DNA of 64,000 bases, taken from assembly GCF_954871325.1 (NCBI RefSeq), contig NC_088776.1, forward strand, positions 43,170,569-43,234,568, given 5' to 3'. This DNA comes from Gordionus sp. m RMFG-2023 (taxonomy: Eukaryota > Nematomorpha > Gordioida > Chordodea > Parachordodidae). The translations under genes and the position numbers were made by a program. Position 1 is the stretch's first letter. Every line of letters starts with the position of its first letter. Shown here piece by piece: positions 1 to 12,650 of this stretch. Under the pieces are notes generated by a model that saw only the letters and a list, made by a program, of their open reading frames with translations, ran no database searches and was not told the origin of the DNA.

Positions 1-700
1 AGCCACACTCTCAACCTGATACTCGGGTGATACCATAGCGCTACATGTCTCACACCGGTTTTGGGGCAAAATATCTTAAAATTATCATTTATGAAGGCTG
101 GACCTCAGTTCTATACGATTATTCTTACCATACCGAACGGGACTTATAGATTCTCTTCTTACTACCGCTTGAGTCGCAACCCTTCCACCTGTTCGCACTA
201 CATGCACTTGGAATAAACATCCAATACGAGTATATATGTTTATTTTCAGAGTTAAAAAAGTCTATGAGTTAACGCTTCCCCTTTTGTAGGCTTTGACCAC
301 ACACTTATTTTTATCTTTATGTGGCATATTCGCCCAGATATTTCACATTCTTCAATCTCTTTATTCATCTTATTTATCCCAGGCCACAAAAGATTTTTTC
401 ATCTCCATTGCTTTATCCGTTCAACACCCGGATGTGTCGCATGAATCTTCACCATTGAATCTCTTAATTTGGCGATATTACTCCTCGATTTCCTCGTACC
501 ACGCATTCGTCCACTAGCGCCAACTCTTTTTCTACATGTTTAAAATTTCATATCTCCACTAAGCCACGTCGACCCATTATGCCATACTTTAATTCGTTCA
601 ACTTGCGATTTTTATTGTAGCCCCTTTAAGTTCTCCTAAGTTACTGGTCCACCCCTGGTTACTCAGCCACCACCTGAATCAACACTTGTTCTTTTCTTCT
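1..700 (-). mobile_element. Gypsy-type LTR retroelement fossil (integrase end)
   Basis: On the minus strand the reading HPGVERIKQW, followed by WPGINKMNKEIEECEI, resembles the zinc-binding head of a Gypsy integrase. The piece is broken with several breaks and runs off the left edge. No LTR was identified. Old by appearance. Confidence 0.6.
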
Positions 701-1639
701 CTCTACCTAATCAATATATTCTTGTTTTAAAAAAGCAATACCAAATAATATAGAATCAAATATTGTTAAATATTGTTTTTGCTTTTATATCAATAAAATT
801 AACAATATTAAAACCAATATAATATTTGACTTAAATTTAATATTAGTTCCCAGATCTATAAATATATAACATATTTCATCTTTTAAAACATAATATATAG
901 GTTAGCATTATAATTTAAATAAATTATTAGATTATATTATTTAAATGAATTCATAATGATTATAAGACGTATCAGTCGATATAGTCTTAGAGGGAAATAC
1001 GACTTGATAAACTACCAAAATTAAAAAAAAATTGGCATGGTTATGTGTTGACCAGTAATGTTCTAAGAGAAGGGAGGTTGAGCCCCCTGAGATTGTAAAA
1101 GCTTTTGACGCCAATAGTTTTAACCCACTATAAAGTCTAATATTTGCAGTTACCAGTATCAGATTGATTGTTAAAGTCGCTAACATTATGAAGGGACCCT
1201 ATATAAATGAGTTAATCAAAGATGGAGGAAATATTTATGTAAGGATGTGGAACTAGCTTTTGAAGTACAGTCCGGAGTTAACATGCATGAGTAGAGGTAA
1301 TTTAATCCTCTCGTACCTACATAAAATAAAATTTTGATATTAGGTGAATGAGATAAGGTTGTTAATAATAAATTAATTTTTTTTTGATTAAACACTGCAT
1401 TGTTATAGAGCCATTAATCATATTAATCAAAATATCCAAATTTTATTATATAATATTTTTAGTAATATAAATATATTGTAATCATTTTTTATTAAAAAAT
1501 TAGAGATTAGATATCTTATATTAATATATAAATCTATTTTTATTTAATACTAATGGAAAAAAATATATTTACTAGCCTATTAAAACTCATTTTATTTTTC
1601 AATTTTAAAATTAAATAAATAAATCTCCAAAGAGAGCGT

Positions 1640-3866
1640 TGAAAAATATCATATTAGGAAACTCGAAATTATTGGTTAGCGTTTTTTAATATTTTGGATA
1701 TCGTTACATGTGGAAAACCTAAATATTAAAAAAAAATGATAAGTTTCTTTGACATTTAATTTATGAGTAAGTTTAGAATCGAAAAATAACCGAAAACTAT
1801 AAGAAACATGCTAGCATTTTTGATCGAAATCTATACATTTTTTTTCCAATGCTTATATTTACGTGTAAAACATTATTCTAAAAAATATTTATTGTGATTT
1901 TACTGATTGCAGACTCAAAACCTTGATGACTACATACCGCATTGCTGATGATACTCATTGAAAAATGTTCATTTTTGTTATATGTCGCTATAATTACGTT
2001 TAGAACATTATCACAAATAAAATTTTATAATATTGTGATTTACCGATAACCGATTTATAACCAGTGACTAGATATTGCAATGCTGGCGCTATCCATGAAA
2101 ATTATTTTTGTTTTTTTTCGTGATCTTCGTGTTAGGCATTAAAAATATTTAAAAAATATTGTGGTTTGACAGATTATTGATTTTTATTCACATCGCATAC
2201 AAATACCAATATTTTAAATATTATATTTAATTTATCATTCATAATTTCTATTTTGTTAAATATTTTTTGAATGTGAGGAAATATAGAGAAAAAATACCAG
2301 AAAATATCGGATCCTCATTTGTTTATATATATTTGCTTTTGTTTTTTCTCTATTTATTAAATCACAAATGTATCTTAGGAACTAAGTTAATAAAATTATT
2401 TTTTTATTTGAATGTTTTTGATGATATATAATAGAGAAAAAAAAATGCACATTTAATAGACGGTCGATTTTAAGTTTGGTTAAAAAATTTTTTTGGAATA
2501 ATGCTTAACACGTAGATATACCCGTATAGAGCAAAAATAAGGAATTTTCCATGGATAACGCCAACAATAATTGGTCATTGAGTCAGCTACGAGTCGGTTA
2601 TCGGTTAAATTACAATATTTTTAGAATATTTTTTGGGAAGGTGTTTTACACGTAATTATAGAGATATAAAACAAAATTGAACATTTCAATTGATATTATA
2701 CTAACAAATTTGGTCAATCGAAATTTAATAAGCTGTCAGTTTTGAGTTAGGCAATCGGTCAAATCACTATATTTTTAAAATATTTTTGAGAATAATGCTT
2801 AACACTTTAATATACCATAATGAAGATTTTTCCATGGAAAACGCTGCAGTATTTTATCACTGGGAGGTTACTAGTCGGTTATCGGTCAAACAATATTTTT
2901 AAAATCATTTTTTGGATAATGAAATATAAGCATTTAAAACAAATAAATCAATTTTGACCAATATCGCCAGCAATATGTGTCTTACAAGTTTGCGGTTATT
3001 TTTAGATTCTAAACCTACTCATAACTTGAAGTGCAATCAAATCTCTCTTGCACTCAGGTCAGCTGGTTCCTCAACGGAGTCTTCTGGCCTATTTTCCGAT
3101 AGTAGGCGTCCTGATGGGACACGTATCTCATCATCTCATGGAAAGTTTCTAATATGGGATTTCTCTTGTCTGGACACTAACTCCCCCTCCAATTTTAACA
3201 AGGACGCTCTGAGTCAAAATTTTAAGATCGGCAAATACAGCGCTGATTCCTCAAATTATATATTCATACCCATCATTTGCTCCACCTTAACTACACATGG
3301 TAATTTGGCTAAAAACTTTTTTAAAGACATTGGCCGCCTAATCAGAAAAAATTCTTGGGAATCTCGCGAAGATTCTTACTTAAGGCAGAGGATCGCAATA
3401 GCCATTCTTAAGGCTAGTTATGTTTGTTTTATAATTCGATCTCTCCTGATGATTAGGTGAAGGAGGTTTTGAATAATTTTGCTACTTTCTTTTCTATTTA
3501 TTCTGTATTTTACATTATTTTATGATCTATGCCTCAATATTGTCCTTTTGTTATTATGATTTTTTTTTTTCGTAATCGTTTACTAATTATATATTTTTCA
3601 TTTTATAAATTATACAATTGTAAATTAATTACAAGATTTAAATAAAGGTTTCAAGTTTTTCATTATAAATTATATATTTTTTGATTGTTAAATTGTATAT
3701 TTTTTTAAATAGAGTTTTTATACAATAAAATTTTTAACATTATAATCTGTATAAGAAACCTATAATTTTTTTTTTAATTTGTAGGTTTCCCACATGTATC
3801 TACAATCAACACCCAAATACAAAGCGCTAGCCAATAATCATTCGTGTTTCCAAATATGATATTTTT
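1640..3866. mobile_element. Fold-back-like DNA element with internal tandem arrays
   Basis: The ends at 1640-1721 and 3784-3866 are imperfect inverted repeats of about 80 bp, sharing AAATATCATATT, TATTGG.TAGCG and TACATGTGG. Inside, units of roughly 150-180 bp recur in one orientation at about 1790-2230 and in the opposite orientation at about 2440-2940 (recurring parts: TAACCGA, ATTTTTCCATGGA, AATGCTTAACAC). It sits inside the RNF123 copy, so it is younger than that duplication. An ORF fragment lies at 2954-3460. Confidence 0.7.
2954..3460 (+). pseudogene. Fragment of a repeat-encoded protein with the RRPDG..WDF block
   Basis: About 168 codons without a proper ATG. It reads SRRPDGTRISSSHGKFLIWD, then FSCLDTNSPSN, NYIFIPIICSTLTTHG and LRQRIAIAILKAS. 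From memory, similar blocks (RRPDG, WD.TC.DT, F.PV, FLRQR) recur in invertebrate repeat proteins, often after a reverse transcriptase. The conserved D and WD residues suggest a nuclease-like fold, but that is inference. It is a truncated relic carried in the fold-back element. Confidence 0.55.
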
Positions 3867-4079
3867 ATTTTCATATTTATGCATTTAATAAGTGAAAATA
3901 AAAATTAAGATGTAATAGGGTAGTAGATATTATTATTTTCCAATGATATTAAGTAAAAATGGATTTATATATTAATCTCTAATTTTTATAAAAAATTGAT
4001 TACAATTATTAAAAAATTGAAAATTATTTTTAAAAAAAGATTAAAAGTAGAAATTGGATCATATAAAAGGATATAAAAA

Positions 4080-4800
4080 ACTTTTATATAGCTTTTACAA
4101 TTATACTGTAAAATTAATTTTTGGTTGATTAATATTCATTTTAAAAATTTACAGCTTAAATTACTAGTCTTTTGGTGAGAACCGATAATGCATCAAAATA
4201 GAAGTTTAGATATTCCAAGGTTAACTTGACCTGGGCTTCGTCGATAAAAAGATGCAGAAAACGTCCAAAAATTTACTTATAAATTCTCTGCAATACAAGG
4301 AATTGTTATCCATCGGTTGATCATGTTCTGTATTTGATCAAGAGTTTGAAAATATAAATTTCTAACACATAGGCATTATTTGGTATATGAAAAGAAATAA
4401 AATAAGGATTATTAACAACCAAAAGAAAATAATTTTAATATAAATAATATTTATGACAATGGTCTTGTTGCTTGATTTATGAATAGTTTATTATTGATAT
4501 CCAACTCATTAAAGCAAGACTCGAAAACAGTGTCTTGTGTTGCAGAGAATTTATAAGCAAATTTTTAGACATCTTATGGGTTTTTTTATAGATAAAGTCC
4601 GGGTCAAGGTAATCTTGAAAAATCTCTTAACTTCTATTATGATGCATCCTGGATTCTCACGGACTTAGTCTAAATACCAGGTAATTTTAACTATTTCCTT
4701 TCTAATTAAGCACCAATTGGTAATTTGGGGTTGTAAAATTTTAAAATAAAAATTAAAATTTACAGCATAATTGTAAAAGCTATATAAAAATTCTTTTTTT
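4080..4800. repeat. Imperfect palindrome at the junction of the two RNF123 copies
   Basis: The arm at about 4080-4330 and the arm at about 4530-4800 are inverted relative to each other. Both contain the end of exon 8 and its flanking intron (for example TATAGCTTTTACAATTAT against ATAATTGTAAAAGCTATA). The unpaired centre is about 4440-4530. Confidence 0.8.
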
Positions 4801-5587
4801 GAGGGCATTTTAAGTTTTAAGATTAATATGAGGGAGGAGGGGGGGGGGGGGTTTGGAGGATATACAGATAGCCAAAGGATTTAAGATAAAATGAATGGGG
4901 TTTATTCAAATGACGAATTAAGGCCTAACCTGTAATATATTTCATTATTTTGAACTACAGAATTTATACTTATCGATAATGATTAGTTACTAATCAATTC
5001 GAATAGGCCAAATAGAATCATATCAGTTTGAACACAAACAATTTTATTAACCTTTTATACTTACTCACTACTGTCCATCCTTTTTTTCAATTATATATTC
5101 TAGTAATAATTCAAATAATTACCTTGACTTTTAATCTCATTTTAACTCTTTTTGAAAAAAAAAATTAATTCATTAATAGCAACCTTAACCCACTCACCTA
5201 AATCAATCATCATTATTGAAATTTTGTTTTATATACTTTTGAGAGGATCAAATTACCTCTATTCATGCATGTTAAATCTTCGGACTACGATCTTCTTCAA
5301 AAGCTAGTTAATCCTTATCTAAATATTTTCTCCATCCTTTATCCGCTCAATGGCATGGTTAACCTTCATAGTGATAGCCGACTTTTACGATCAACCTGAT
5401 ACCAGTAATGGCAAATAACAGACTCACTGGCCTTTACAATCAGGGGGTTCAACTTTAATAAATTTTTCAAAATTACCTAATTTTTAGCTCGAGTCCCTAC
5501 CCCCCCCCCTTCCACACTTTCCATTTGGTTGTTTATCAATTTGTATTTCATGACTATATGTCGACCTAGGTAACGTTATATAATCAT

Positions 5588-5867
5588 CAGAGACATGCAA
5601 CCATTTGCACGGCCCGGTCCGGATTTATTTTTTAAAAAAAATTTCGGTCCTGCCCATATTTTATTTACTTTTTTTAAAATTTCTTTTAAATATAGTATAT
5701 ATTTTTTTAATTTTTATAGATAACAAAGGAGATTTAAAATATTTGGTTTTAAAATATCCCGGTCCCTTTATTTAAAGTGAAAAATATTTTTTAGGTCAGA
5801 TTCGTGTATATTCAAAAATATTAAAATACAGCCTGGCCCCTGTACCGGGCCTGGCCTGAGGTCTCTG
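5588..5867. mobile_element. hAT-type MITE, GGCCCGG family
   Basis: It begins CAGAGACATGC and ends GAGGTCTCTG. It is flanked by perfect 8-bp duplications ATAATCAT (5580-5587, 5868-5875). GC-rich ends (GCACGGCCCGG, CCGGGCCTGGCC) enclose an AT-rich middle. It is inserted into the inverted RNF123 copy. Relatives lie at 22690, 35137, 45920 and 58030. Confidence 0.9.
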
Positions 5868-6080
5868 ATAATCATTATGAGTTCATTTAAATGATGTAAG
5901 CTAGTAATGAGTTTATTTAAATATTATAATTTTAACCGATATATTATGGTTTAAGAGATGAAATATATTATTCATTTAAAGGTTTGGGAACTAATATTAA
6001 AATTAATTAAATATTATTTAAGTTTTAAAATATTGTTAGTTTTATTGAAGTAATAAAAATATCTGATTTTATTTTGGTTG

Positions 6081-7258
6081 CCATAGCCAGGATTTTCCTA
6101 AGAGTTTTTTTTGGGGGGGGGGGGAGAATTAAAAAATTATTGGGGGCTTCGCCCTCAGACCCCCTTTTGGGCGGGCCGATATAGTCATAAAATATTTTTA
6201 CAAGATAGGAGGTTAATTTTAATAAAAAAAATAAACCTGGAACAAATATGGAATAAATTTTTATTAGTTTATATAAAATATAATAAATTACTTGTATATA
6301 CATTAATATAAAAGCATGGTAATAATTTCCAAACAAGTATAAGAAATTTATTTAGAAAAAGTAAGTAGGCATATAGTTGATAATCCTCTATTATATAGAA
6401 TTAGTTACAAAATACTAGGTAAAATTCCACTTTTACAGACATATTTGACAGTTAGAGAATATATTACAGTTAATATTTTAATAAATTTTACTAATCAATG
6501 CTCTTGATAATAAATATAGCAACAATTTGCATTCAATTATTTAACGCCATCTATTTATTTTAAATAAAATATTAAAAATTAATCTTCATATTATTTATCT
6601 CACACTCACAATGTCTTTAAAAGATATTTTCTGATGTCCTTATCAATATTTTATATTCTGTAAAATATATAATTCGCTATACTGGTAAAAATTACTTGAT
6701 TGTCATATGATAATTGATAAAATTAGATATACTGAAAATCTACGACATATAATATTCCACTGTTTGTATTGTCCTTTAATCTTTTTATTTAATTTATGAT
6801 TTAATTTTATCAATAGTTTTATAATTATATTTTACTTTTATTAAGATAAATAAATTAAAATTACTCACTTTATAAAAAATTATATTTAATATATTATATT
6901 ATTTAATAATTTTATGGATCTATTATTAATAATTATAATACATTTAACTTTTGTCTTAAGACTTATCTTATATTCCATTTCTTAAAAAGCATTTTTGGTT
7001 CACTTTTTTTTATATACAAATGCTTTTTTCCAAAAATGTATAAATTATGATGAATATTTTTATAAAAAAATATTAACTTTTACATTCTTTCTTTCAAATT
7101 ATTGTTTAAGGTATATGCATACATTTTTGGGGGTTAGGGAGTGGAAGGGAGGACTAAGGGGGATATTTTTATTAGCTTAAAATGATATCCACAAAAAGTG
7201 ATAAATTTCTGAATGGGGGGGGGGATTTCCCTTGCCCCCCCCCCTGGCTACGACTATG
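6081..7258. mobile_element. Non-autonomous hAT-type element with G/C-tract ends
   Basis: Perfect 8-bp flanks TTTGGTTG (6073-6080, 7259-7266). The ends pair as CCATAGCCAGG and CCTGGCTACGACTATG, with runs of G (from 6113) and C (near 7235) just inside. The left inner part has GGGGGCTTCGCCCTC. No transposase remains; the small ORFs are chance. It is inserted into the inverted RNF123 copy. Confidence 0.85.
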
Positions 7259-8199
7259 TTTGGTTGGCATTGCTTTTGTAAACTAAGAATATACTATTAT
7301 TAGTCCCGCACCTAATTATGTATGCATATTTTTAAAATAAATAATTAATATTGCATCTAGATTTGTAAAAAGAAAAAAATAAATGCCTCAAAGTAACGTT
7401 AAAATAAAAAGGATACATTTCAAACAGCTAATTTTAAATATTTATATATAATATTATTATTAAACACCTTGGCAAGTTCTATGAGTCCTTCTATTAATCC
7501 GATCAATGCTACGATTGATAAATGATGAATTTAAAACTGTAGGACCAGGGGATTAGAATATATCGTCTCCCGAGAACGAATCCGAGTCAACTACATGTAG
7601 GACATAATCGTTTTCGGCCTCTGGGTCACCTAAAGACATTTGATCTATTCAGGAAAAGTATAATATTAGGGGATAAATGGATGGGAGAATACCCATTTAG
7701 AATGTAATTTGTAGGCTTTTAATGATTTTTATTTTCACAGTAACACTAAAGGGAATCATATTTGCTGTTTACGATTCTAAGATATTAGTATGGTCGGCTT
7801 AAAGTAAGAGAAGGGTATAATATTTTTTTTATATCTGAAAATAGATTAAAAGGGTGTTTGCCATTATACTAATTTAAAACTAGGAAAGGAAATAGAAAAA
7901 TATAAAGGTCTAAATGTATTATTTTGAACAGAAATTAATGATATTATGTTTATATTCTTGAAATTATTCAATAAATAGGTAAAACAAAGGGATAAGTAAC
8001 TATTACTATTTTCAAAATTGGGCTTAGTATGATATGAAATGTATTAATTTCTTACAAACTAACCCTATCCTATATCAGGCTTATGAAAATAATGATATTC
8101 ACATGTCTCTCATTACCCAACAATCATTTTATCCTAAAACTATATATTTTTAGCTTTAACAAGACATTTTTTTGCAACAGATAAAATGACGGTATTAAC

Positions 8200-9761
8200 T
8201 GGTATTGTTAAAATAACTAGTTACTTATAACTAGTTACATTTTTGTTTAAAACTTTAACTAGTTATATTTTTTGAAATGTAACTGCCAAAGTAACTAATT
8301 ATTTCTAAAAATATGTATGTATAAATCTAATAATATATTCAACTAATTGATTTTATTTTTAATATGCGAATTGATCATTTATTAAAAGAATATTAAAATT
8401 ATAGTTAACATACTCTATCTATATTCTAAATAAAAATATATAATTAAAAGAAGAGAAATTAAAAAAAAATAAAATTATATATTTAGGTTTGGTTGGCGGA
8501 GCTTAATGGTCAATATATAGATATACAGTTGGATCGACAAATTTCGTTTGATATTCCTTCTTTTGGATCACCTGTGATTAAACGTAACCTTTGCCCTATT
8601 GTTTTGAATAATTTTAGAGCTTGGGGTCCAAATGATCCACAGGTGTCTTGAGACTATCAGAACAAAAGATTATTAAGGTGGCTATATTTATTTGTTTTTA
8701 TATTTTCAACTTTTGAGATGGAGGTGACAGAAAAAGATCTGGCAAAACGATCTACACATGTATTATCCAAAACGAGGGGTATATCTTGGTTCCAAGGGAC
8801 TAGCGTTGTGATAAATTAATTTTAAATTATTTTTATTTATTTTAAATTTTGTTTAAATATCTGATTGTGTTTGCAAAGGATATCCAACAATAATATAATT
8901 TCCCGTAGAAATATATTTTTTTTCTTAAATTGTTACATTGCTGGGTTTCTAATTTTGTAACCAAATTTATGTAATAAACCTATTTTTAATATTATATCAC
9001 CAATTTAGCGCAATATATTCCATATTTTTTGATTATTTTATAATTAAATAATTGTTGTAAATACTAAATTAGTAATCATTACTTACTAATAAGGAAAGGC
9101 AAAGACTATGAAAGAAAAACAAAATATTATAATGCAGATATCAAATATTCCTTCAACATTAATCAAATATCCTTTATTCTATAGGCTAATTTAATTTTTT
9201 TTTTGAGAATTGGGGAATTATCTAAGGTAATTTTGTCCTAGTTCTCTTGTCCAAGATTTTTTTGCCTTCTAAAAAATAGGTAAGTAAATCCATGATCTAA
9301 AGTGTTCAAATTATACAAAATGATACATATATAATTAAATAAGATATAAATTTTCTAATACCTTTCCTTTATTATTCTTCTTATTATCACATTTTCTTGA
9401 CAAAAAAACTCCAAAATTATAAAATTCTATTATAAGCTATAGACTTGGATGCTGATAAAATAACATAAAAAAAATATAAGTTTAAAATAAATATTTGCAA
9501 CAACTGCATATATAAATATTATATTTGCAAATATTTGAGTGAAAAAATTATTAATTCTTAATACAAATCATAATTTGAAACCCATTTTTAGAATTAATAG
9601 ACCATTTTAAAATTTATAAGAATCAGAAAGTAACTTATAATCTAACTAATTACTTTTAAAATATAACTGTAACTAATAACTAGTTTTTTTCTAGTTAATA
9701 GTTACAGTTATATTTTTACCAATGTAACTAGTTGTTTCAAAAGTAATTTTTAACAGCACTA
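8200..9761. mobile_element. hAT-type element carrying an unknown exon-like ORF
   Basis: Perfect 8-bp flanks GTATTAAC (8192-8199, 9762-9769). The terminal repeats are TGGTATTGTTAAA and TTTTTAACAGCACTA. Subterminal repeats of AACTAGTTAC are present at both ends (8213-8250, 9670-9735). No hAT transposase motif was recognised inside. It is inserted into the inverted RNF123 copy. Confidence 0.85.
8489..8641 (+). CDS. Unknown exon-like ORF inside the hAT element
   Basis: An open stretch of about 51 codons between an AG and a CAG|GTGTCT site: VWLAELNGQYIDIQLDRQIS, then FDIPSFGSPVIKRNLCPIVL and NNFRAWGPNDPQ. Its base composition is less AT-rich than its surroundings, and the amino-acid mix is protein-like. 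A second open piece follows at about 8708-8815 (EKDLAKRSTHVLSKTRGISW, then FQGTSVVIN and a stop). I do not recognise either. They may be transposase remnants of an unusual hAT or host exons picked up by the element. Confidence 0.4.
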
Positions 9762-10063
9762 GTATTAACCTTCATCAAATATTATATTTTTCTATATTCA
9801 ATATACGTTTAATAGAGAATATCTACTCCCCATATTTCCCTACTCATATTTACGATACGAGTCATAAAACAAAAATAGCTTGCAAAAATTCAATGTAAAC
9901 ATAAAAAGTTTCGAGTAATGAACATTTTTTAGTAGTCGTTTACACAATTTTCGATTTGTAATACCTTTTCAATTATTTTAAGTCACTGACATTTCTGTAC
10001 CACTCAGCAAATATTTAATTTGAGCAATACCGCTTCTTTCAGTGCTAAAAACATAGGAATTTA

Positions 10064-10446
10064 TGTTAGCGACAATGTGTTTTTCCGACAATATGTTTTT
10101 TTTCAACTTTAATATTTTTTGAGCATGTTTTTTTTATTTTAAAAATTGTGATTTCACCGGAAATATATTCCAGCTTGTTTAGAATACCTATTTTATGAAT
10201 TGTAGATAATTAGAGCGTTAACTTTTGAGTCATTTATAATTTATATAAAAAATTTAAAACTAATATAAATTATATTTGAATTCAAATGTTCAGAATTAAT
10301 TATCTTAAATTGATAGGGTAGGTATTCGGAACATGATGGAATACATTTCCAGTATAATCAGATTTTTAAATTTATAAAAAAACGCTCAAGAAATTATTTA
10401 AAGTCGAAAAAATAACAATATCGGAAAAATCACATTGTCGCTAACA
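10064..10446. mobile_element. Palindromic MITE with GTTAGCGACAATGTG ends
   Basis: The ends read TGTTAGCGACAATGTG and CACATTGTCGCTAACA. Inner segments also pair (GGAAATATATTCCAGC against GGAATACATTTCC; AATACCTA against TAGGTATT), so the whole 383 bp can fold back. It interrupts the intron 12 part of the inverted RNF123 copy. No clear target duplication was seen. Confidence 0.75.
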
Positions 10447-10748
10447 ACGTCATATATATTGCTTCATTTTATATAATTCGTGCAGAATTTATTAATTTTG
10501 TATTTGTAATATTTTCATAGAATCGATAATTGATAAGAATTTTTTAAGTCTCCTTAAATTTTGTGAACTATTTTATTTAAAAAAAATTTAAATATATAAC
10601 AAAAGATAATAATTTAAAAATTGAAAATTTACAAGAAATAATTAAAATGTTATTGAACAATAGGGATGTTTTAACCGAATTATCTAGTCGATATTTATTC
10701 CTTAGAAAACTTTTCCTTCGTCAAACTCAAAACCTTAATCTCAATAAA

Positions 10749-12650
10749 GTAAATATATTTTTTATTTATCTTTCCGTTCTATATCTATGCTATTTAACAA
10801 TGTTTTTAAAGTTTCTATTAGTAAAGCGCTATATCTTTTTAGTAACGATGCTACTTTTATAAAAAAAATAGTTAAACAATAGCTACTTATTTAACTACTT
10901 TAAAAAAATTTTAATTAATATTTTAAAATGATGAATATAAACTAATTTTTATTATTTTATTTATAATTTATTATATAAATACATGGATATATTTTAAAAA
11001 ATTAAATTTATTCAAACAATCTTTTCACTTCTATCATCCATTTATTTAATTTTGGAAGATGCCATCTTTTTCGTAATCATGGATATTCATCGATTTAATT
11101 TAGATATTTTATATAGGAATAGGCAAAACAAAGAGGTGATGCTTGAGATAGAAATTATAGAACAAGCTCCAAAAATATTTAAATTTGATGGTTTTAAAGG
11201 TAAAGGAAATCAAAATACGGAAACTTTATCAGTTACATGCAAAGCCAAAAAATAAAACAATTAGGGTATGAAAACCTTCCTCTTACAATCTAAAACTACA
11301 TTAAAAGGTATGAATAATTATAATAAATAATAATTACAATAAATAAAAATTACATAATTAATATAAAAGTTGAAGACAATCCCTAAAACTGGCTAAACCA
11401 AATCAAAAAATTAAAAAAAAAATGGCCCATTACTTCAAAATATTTACCTGACAGATGATGGGAAAGAATATATTGACAGAAAATTATTTTTTTAAGAACA
11501 CAAGTCATATTACCTTATCCCAAAAAATGTTCTATTAAAACTAGAGATGAACTCAATAACTAAGGATAAACATATCCGTATATTAGCTTATGTAACTTCA
11601 AACTCAACTTTAAAAAAAGTCAACTAATAAAACGATAAAATCTGTGTTCTTGAATTTTTTGATGATATTTTCAATGAGGTTGAAAAATAACAAATTTTTT
11701 GAGATCATTCCTATCGGATCTCACAATATTTAAATAGTTCCCTCTTTTTAAACCACTTTTCATAAAATATAATACTATTATCTCATCCATTTCTCCTGTA
11801 GAGAAATTATTTAGTATAGGAAAGGTGTAATTGGTGAAAAAAATATGTTCTTTTCTAGATGAAAACGGAGACATCTTCTCTTAAAAGCGATTACAAAATA
11901 TGCTATATATAACAAATAGTATAATAATAATAAGTGATATTATTATTATATTTTGAATTTAATTTACAATTGTAAAAAAAATGTACAATTGGGGCTGCAA
12001 TATTTTATTTACTCGCCCATACTTATGAGAAAAAATTTAAGATATTTAAAAAATAACTTTATTCCTTCTATTTAAATGTATGAAATAAAATTTGATCAAG
12101 AATTTTTAAATTATTAATAATTAGTTGATTGTTTTTGCTAAATTTTTTATTTAATTTGTGGTATTTATTTGTTTGTTGAAGAACGAATTATACCGTTCAT
12201 TATTTCAATTTGAATTATTTATTTATTGTTAATATATAATGCAAAGAAAAGAGAAAAAAAATAATTATTATCATTTTTCTTTTTTGGTAAAATTTGTCGA
12301 AGAAAAAAAATATCATTAATAAATAAACAGTAATAGAAATATATCATTGTTGACTTAAATTGAGTAACTTGAATATTATTCCATTCCAGTTATTAAAACA
12401 TAATGATATTAAGTGTAGGCTGATATTTTACAGGAAGTCCTCTTAAGTGTCATATATTTATAGCAAGCCCTATCAAAAATAAGATATTTTAGCAGTGGTG
12501 GCCAAGACGAGGCGAATACGGTAAAAGGCGTGGATAACTAATATAGTAGAAAAGCGTTGTGTACTATGATTAAAAAATTTAAGATGAAGTTGAACTATTA
12601 TTTCCGGGAATAATTAATAATCTTAGAAGTGGTGGATGTATATGTGTATC
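10749..12650. other. AT-rich stretch with no supported gene
   Basis: Two short ORFs (11052-11255 on plus, 11671-11874 on minus) have no motif I recognise. The first (LDILYRNRQNKEVMLEIEII) has a protein-like mix, but no family or splice support. Confidence 0.4.

Larger units (their letters stand above)
720..4440 (-). pseudogene. Direct partial copy of RNF123 exons 10-8 with introns
   Basis: Sequence here follows 51.05-52.37 kb in the same orientation: an exon 10 copy near 1149-1309 and an exon 8 copy at 4152-4378, with intron sequence between. A 2.2-kb fold-back element (about 1640-3866) splits it. Intron sequence is included, so this is a DNA-level duplication, not a processed pseudogene. 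Shared strings include TTTAATCCTCTCG, AACATGCATGAGTA and AACGTCCAAAAATTT. The frames are decayed. Confidence 0.85.
4537..10748 (+). pseudogene. Inverted partial copy of RNF123 exons 8-13 with introns
   Basis: Reading rightward on the plus strand the exons appear in gene order: exon 8 end (4537-4680, donor CCAG|GTAATT kept), exon 9 start (4961-4994), exon 10 (5244-5404), exon 11 (7468-7640), exon 12 (9823-9927) and exon 13 (10618-10748, donor kept). Intron sequence matches between them. Four transposons sit inside the copy (5588, 6081, 8200, 10064) and are absent from the source. The copy in turn lacks the two hAT pieces found at 49.1-50.9 kb in the source. Frames are broken in several exons, so it is a partial, dead gene copy. 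Confidence 0.9.

Noticed and set aside
1790-2940. CRISPR-like array or satellite
   Set aside because: Units are degenerate, have no constant spacers, and change orientation inside a bounded fold-back element.
6025-7180. Three small ORFs in the element at 6081-7258
   Set aside because: They are low-complexity frames across a G tract and AT-rich filler of a non-autonomous transposon.
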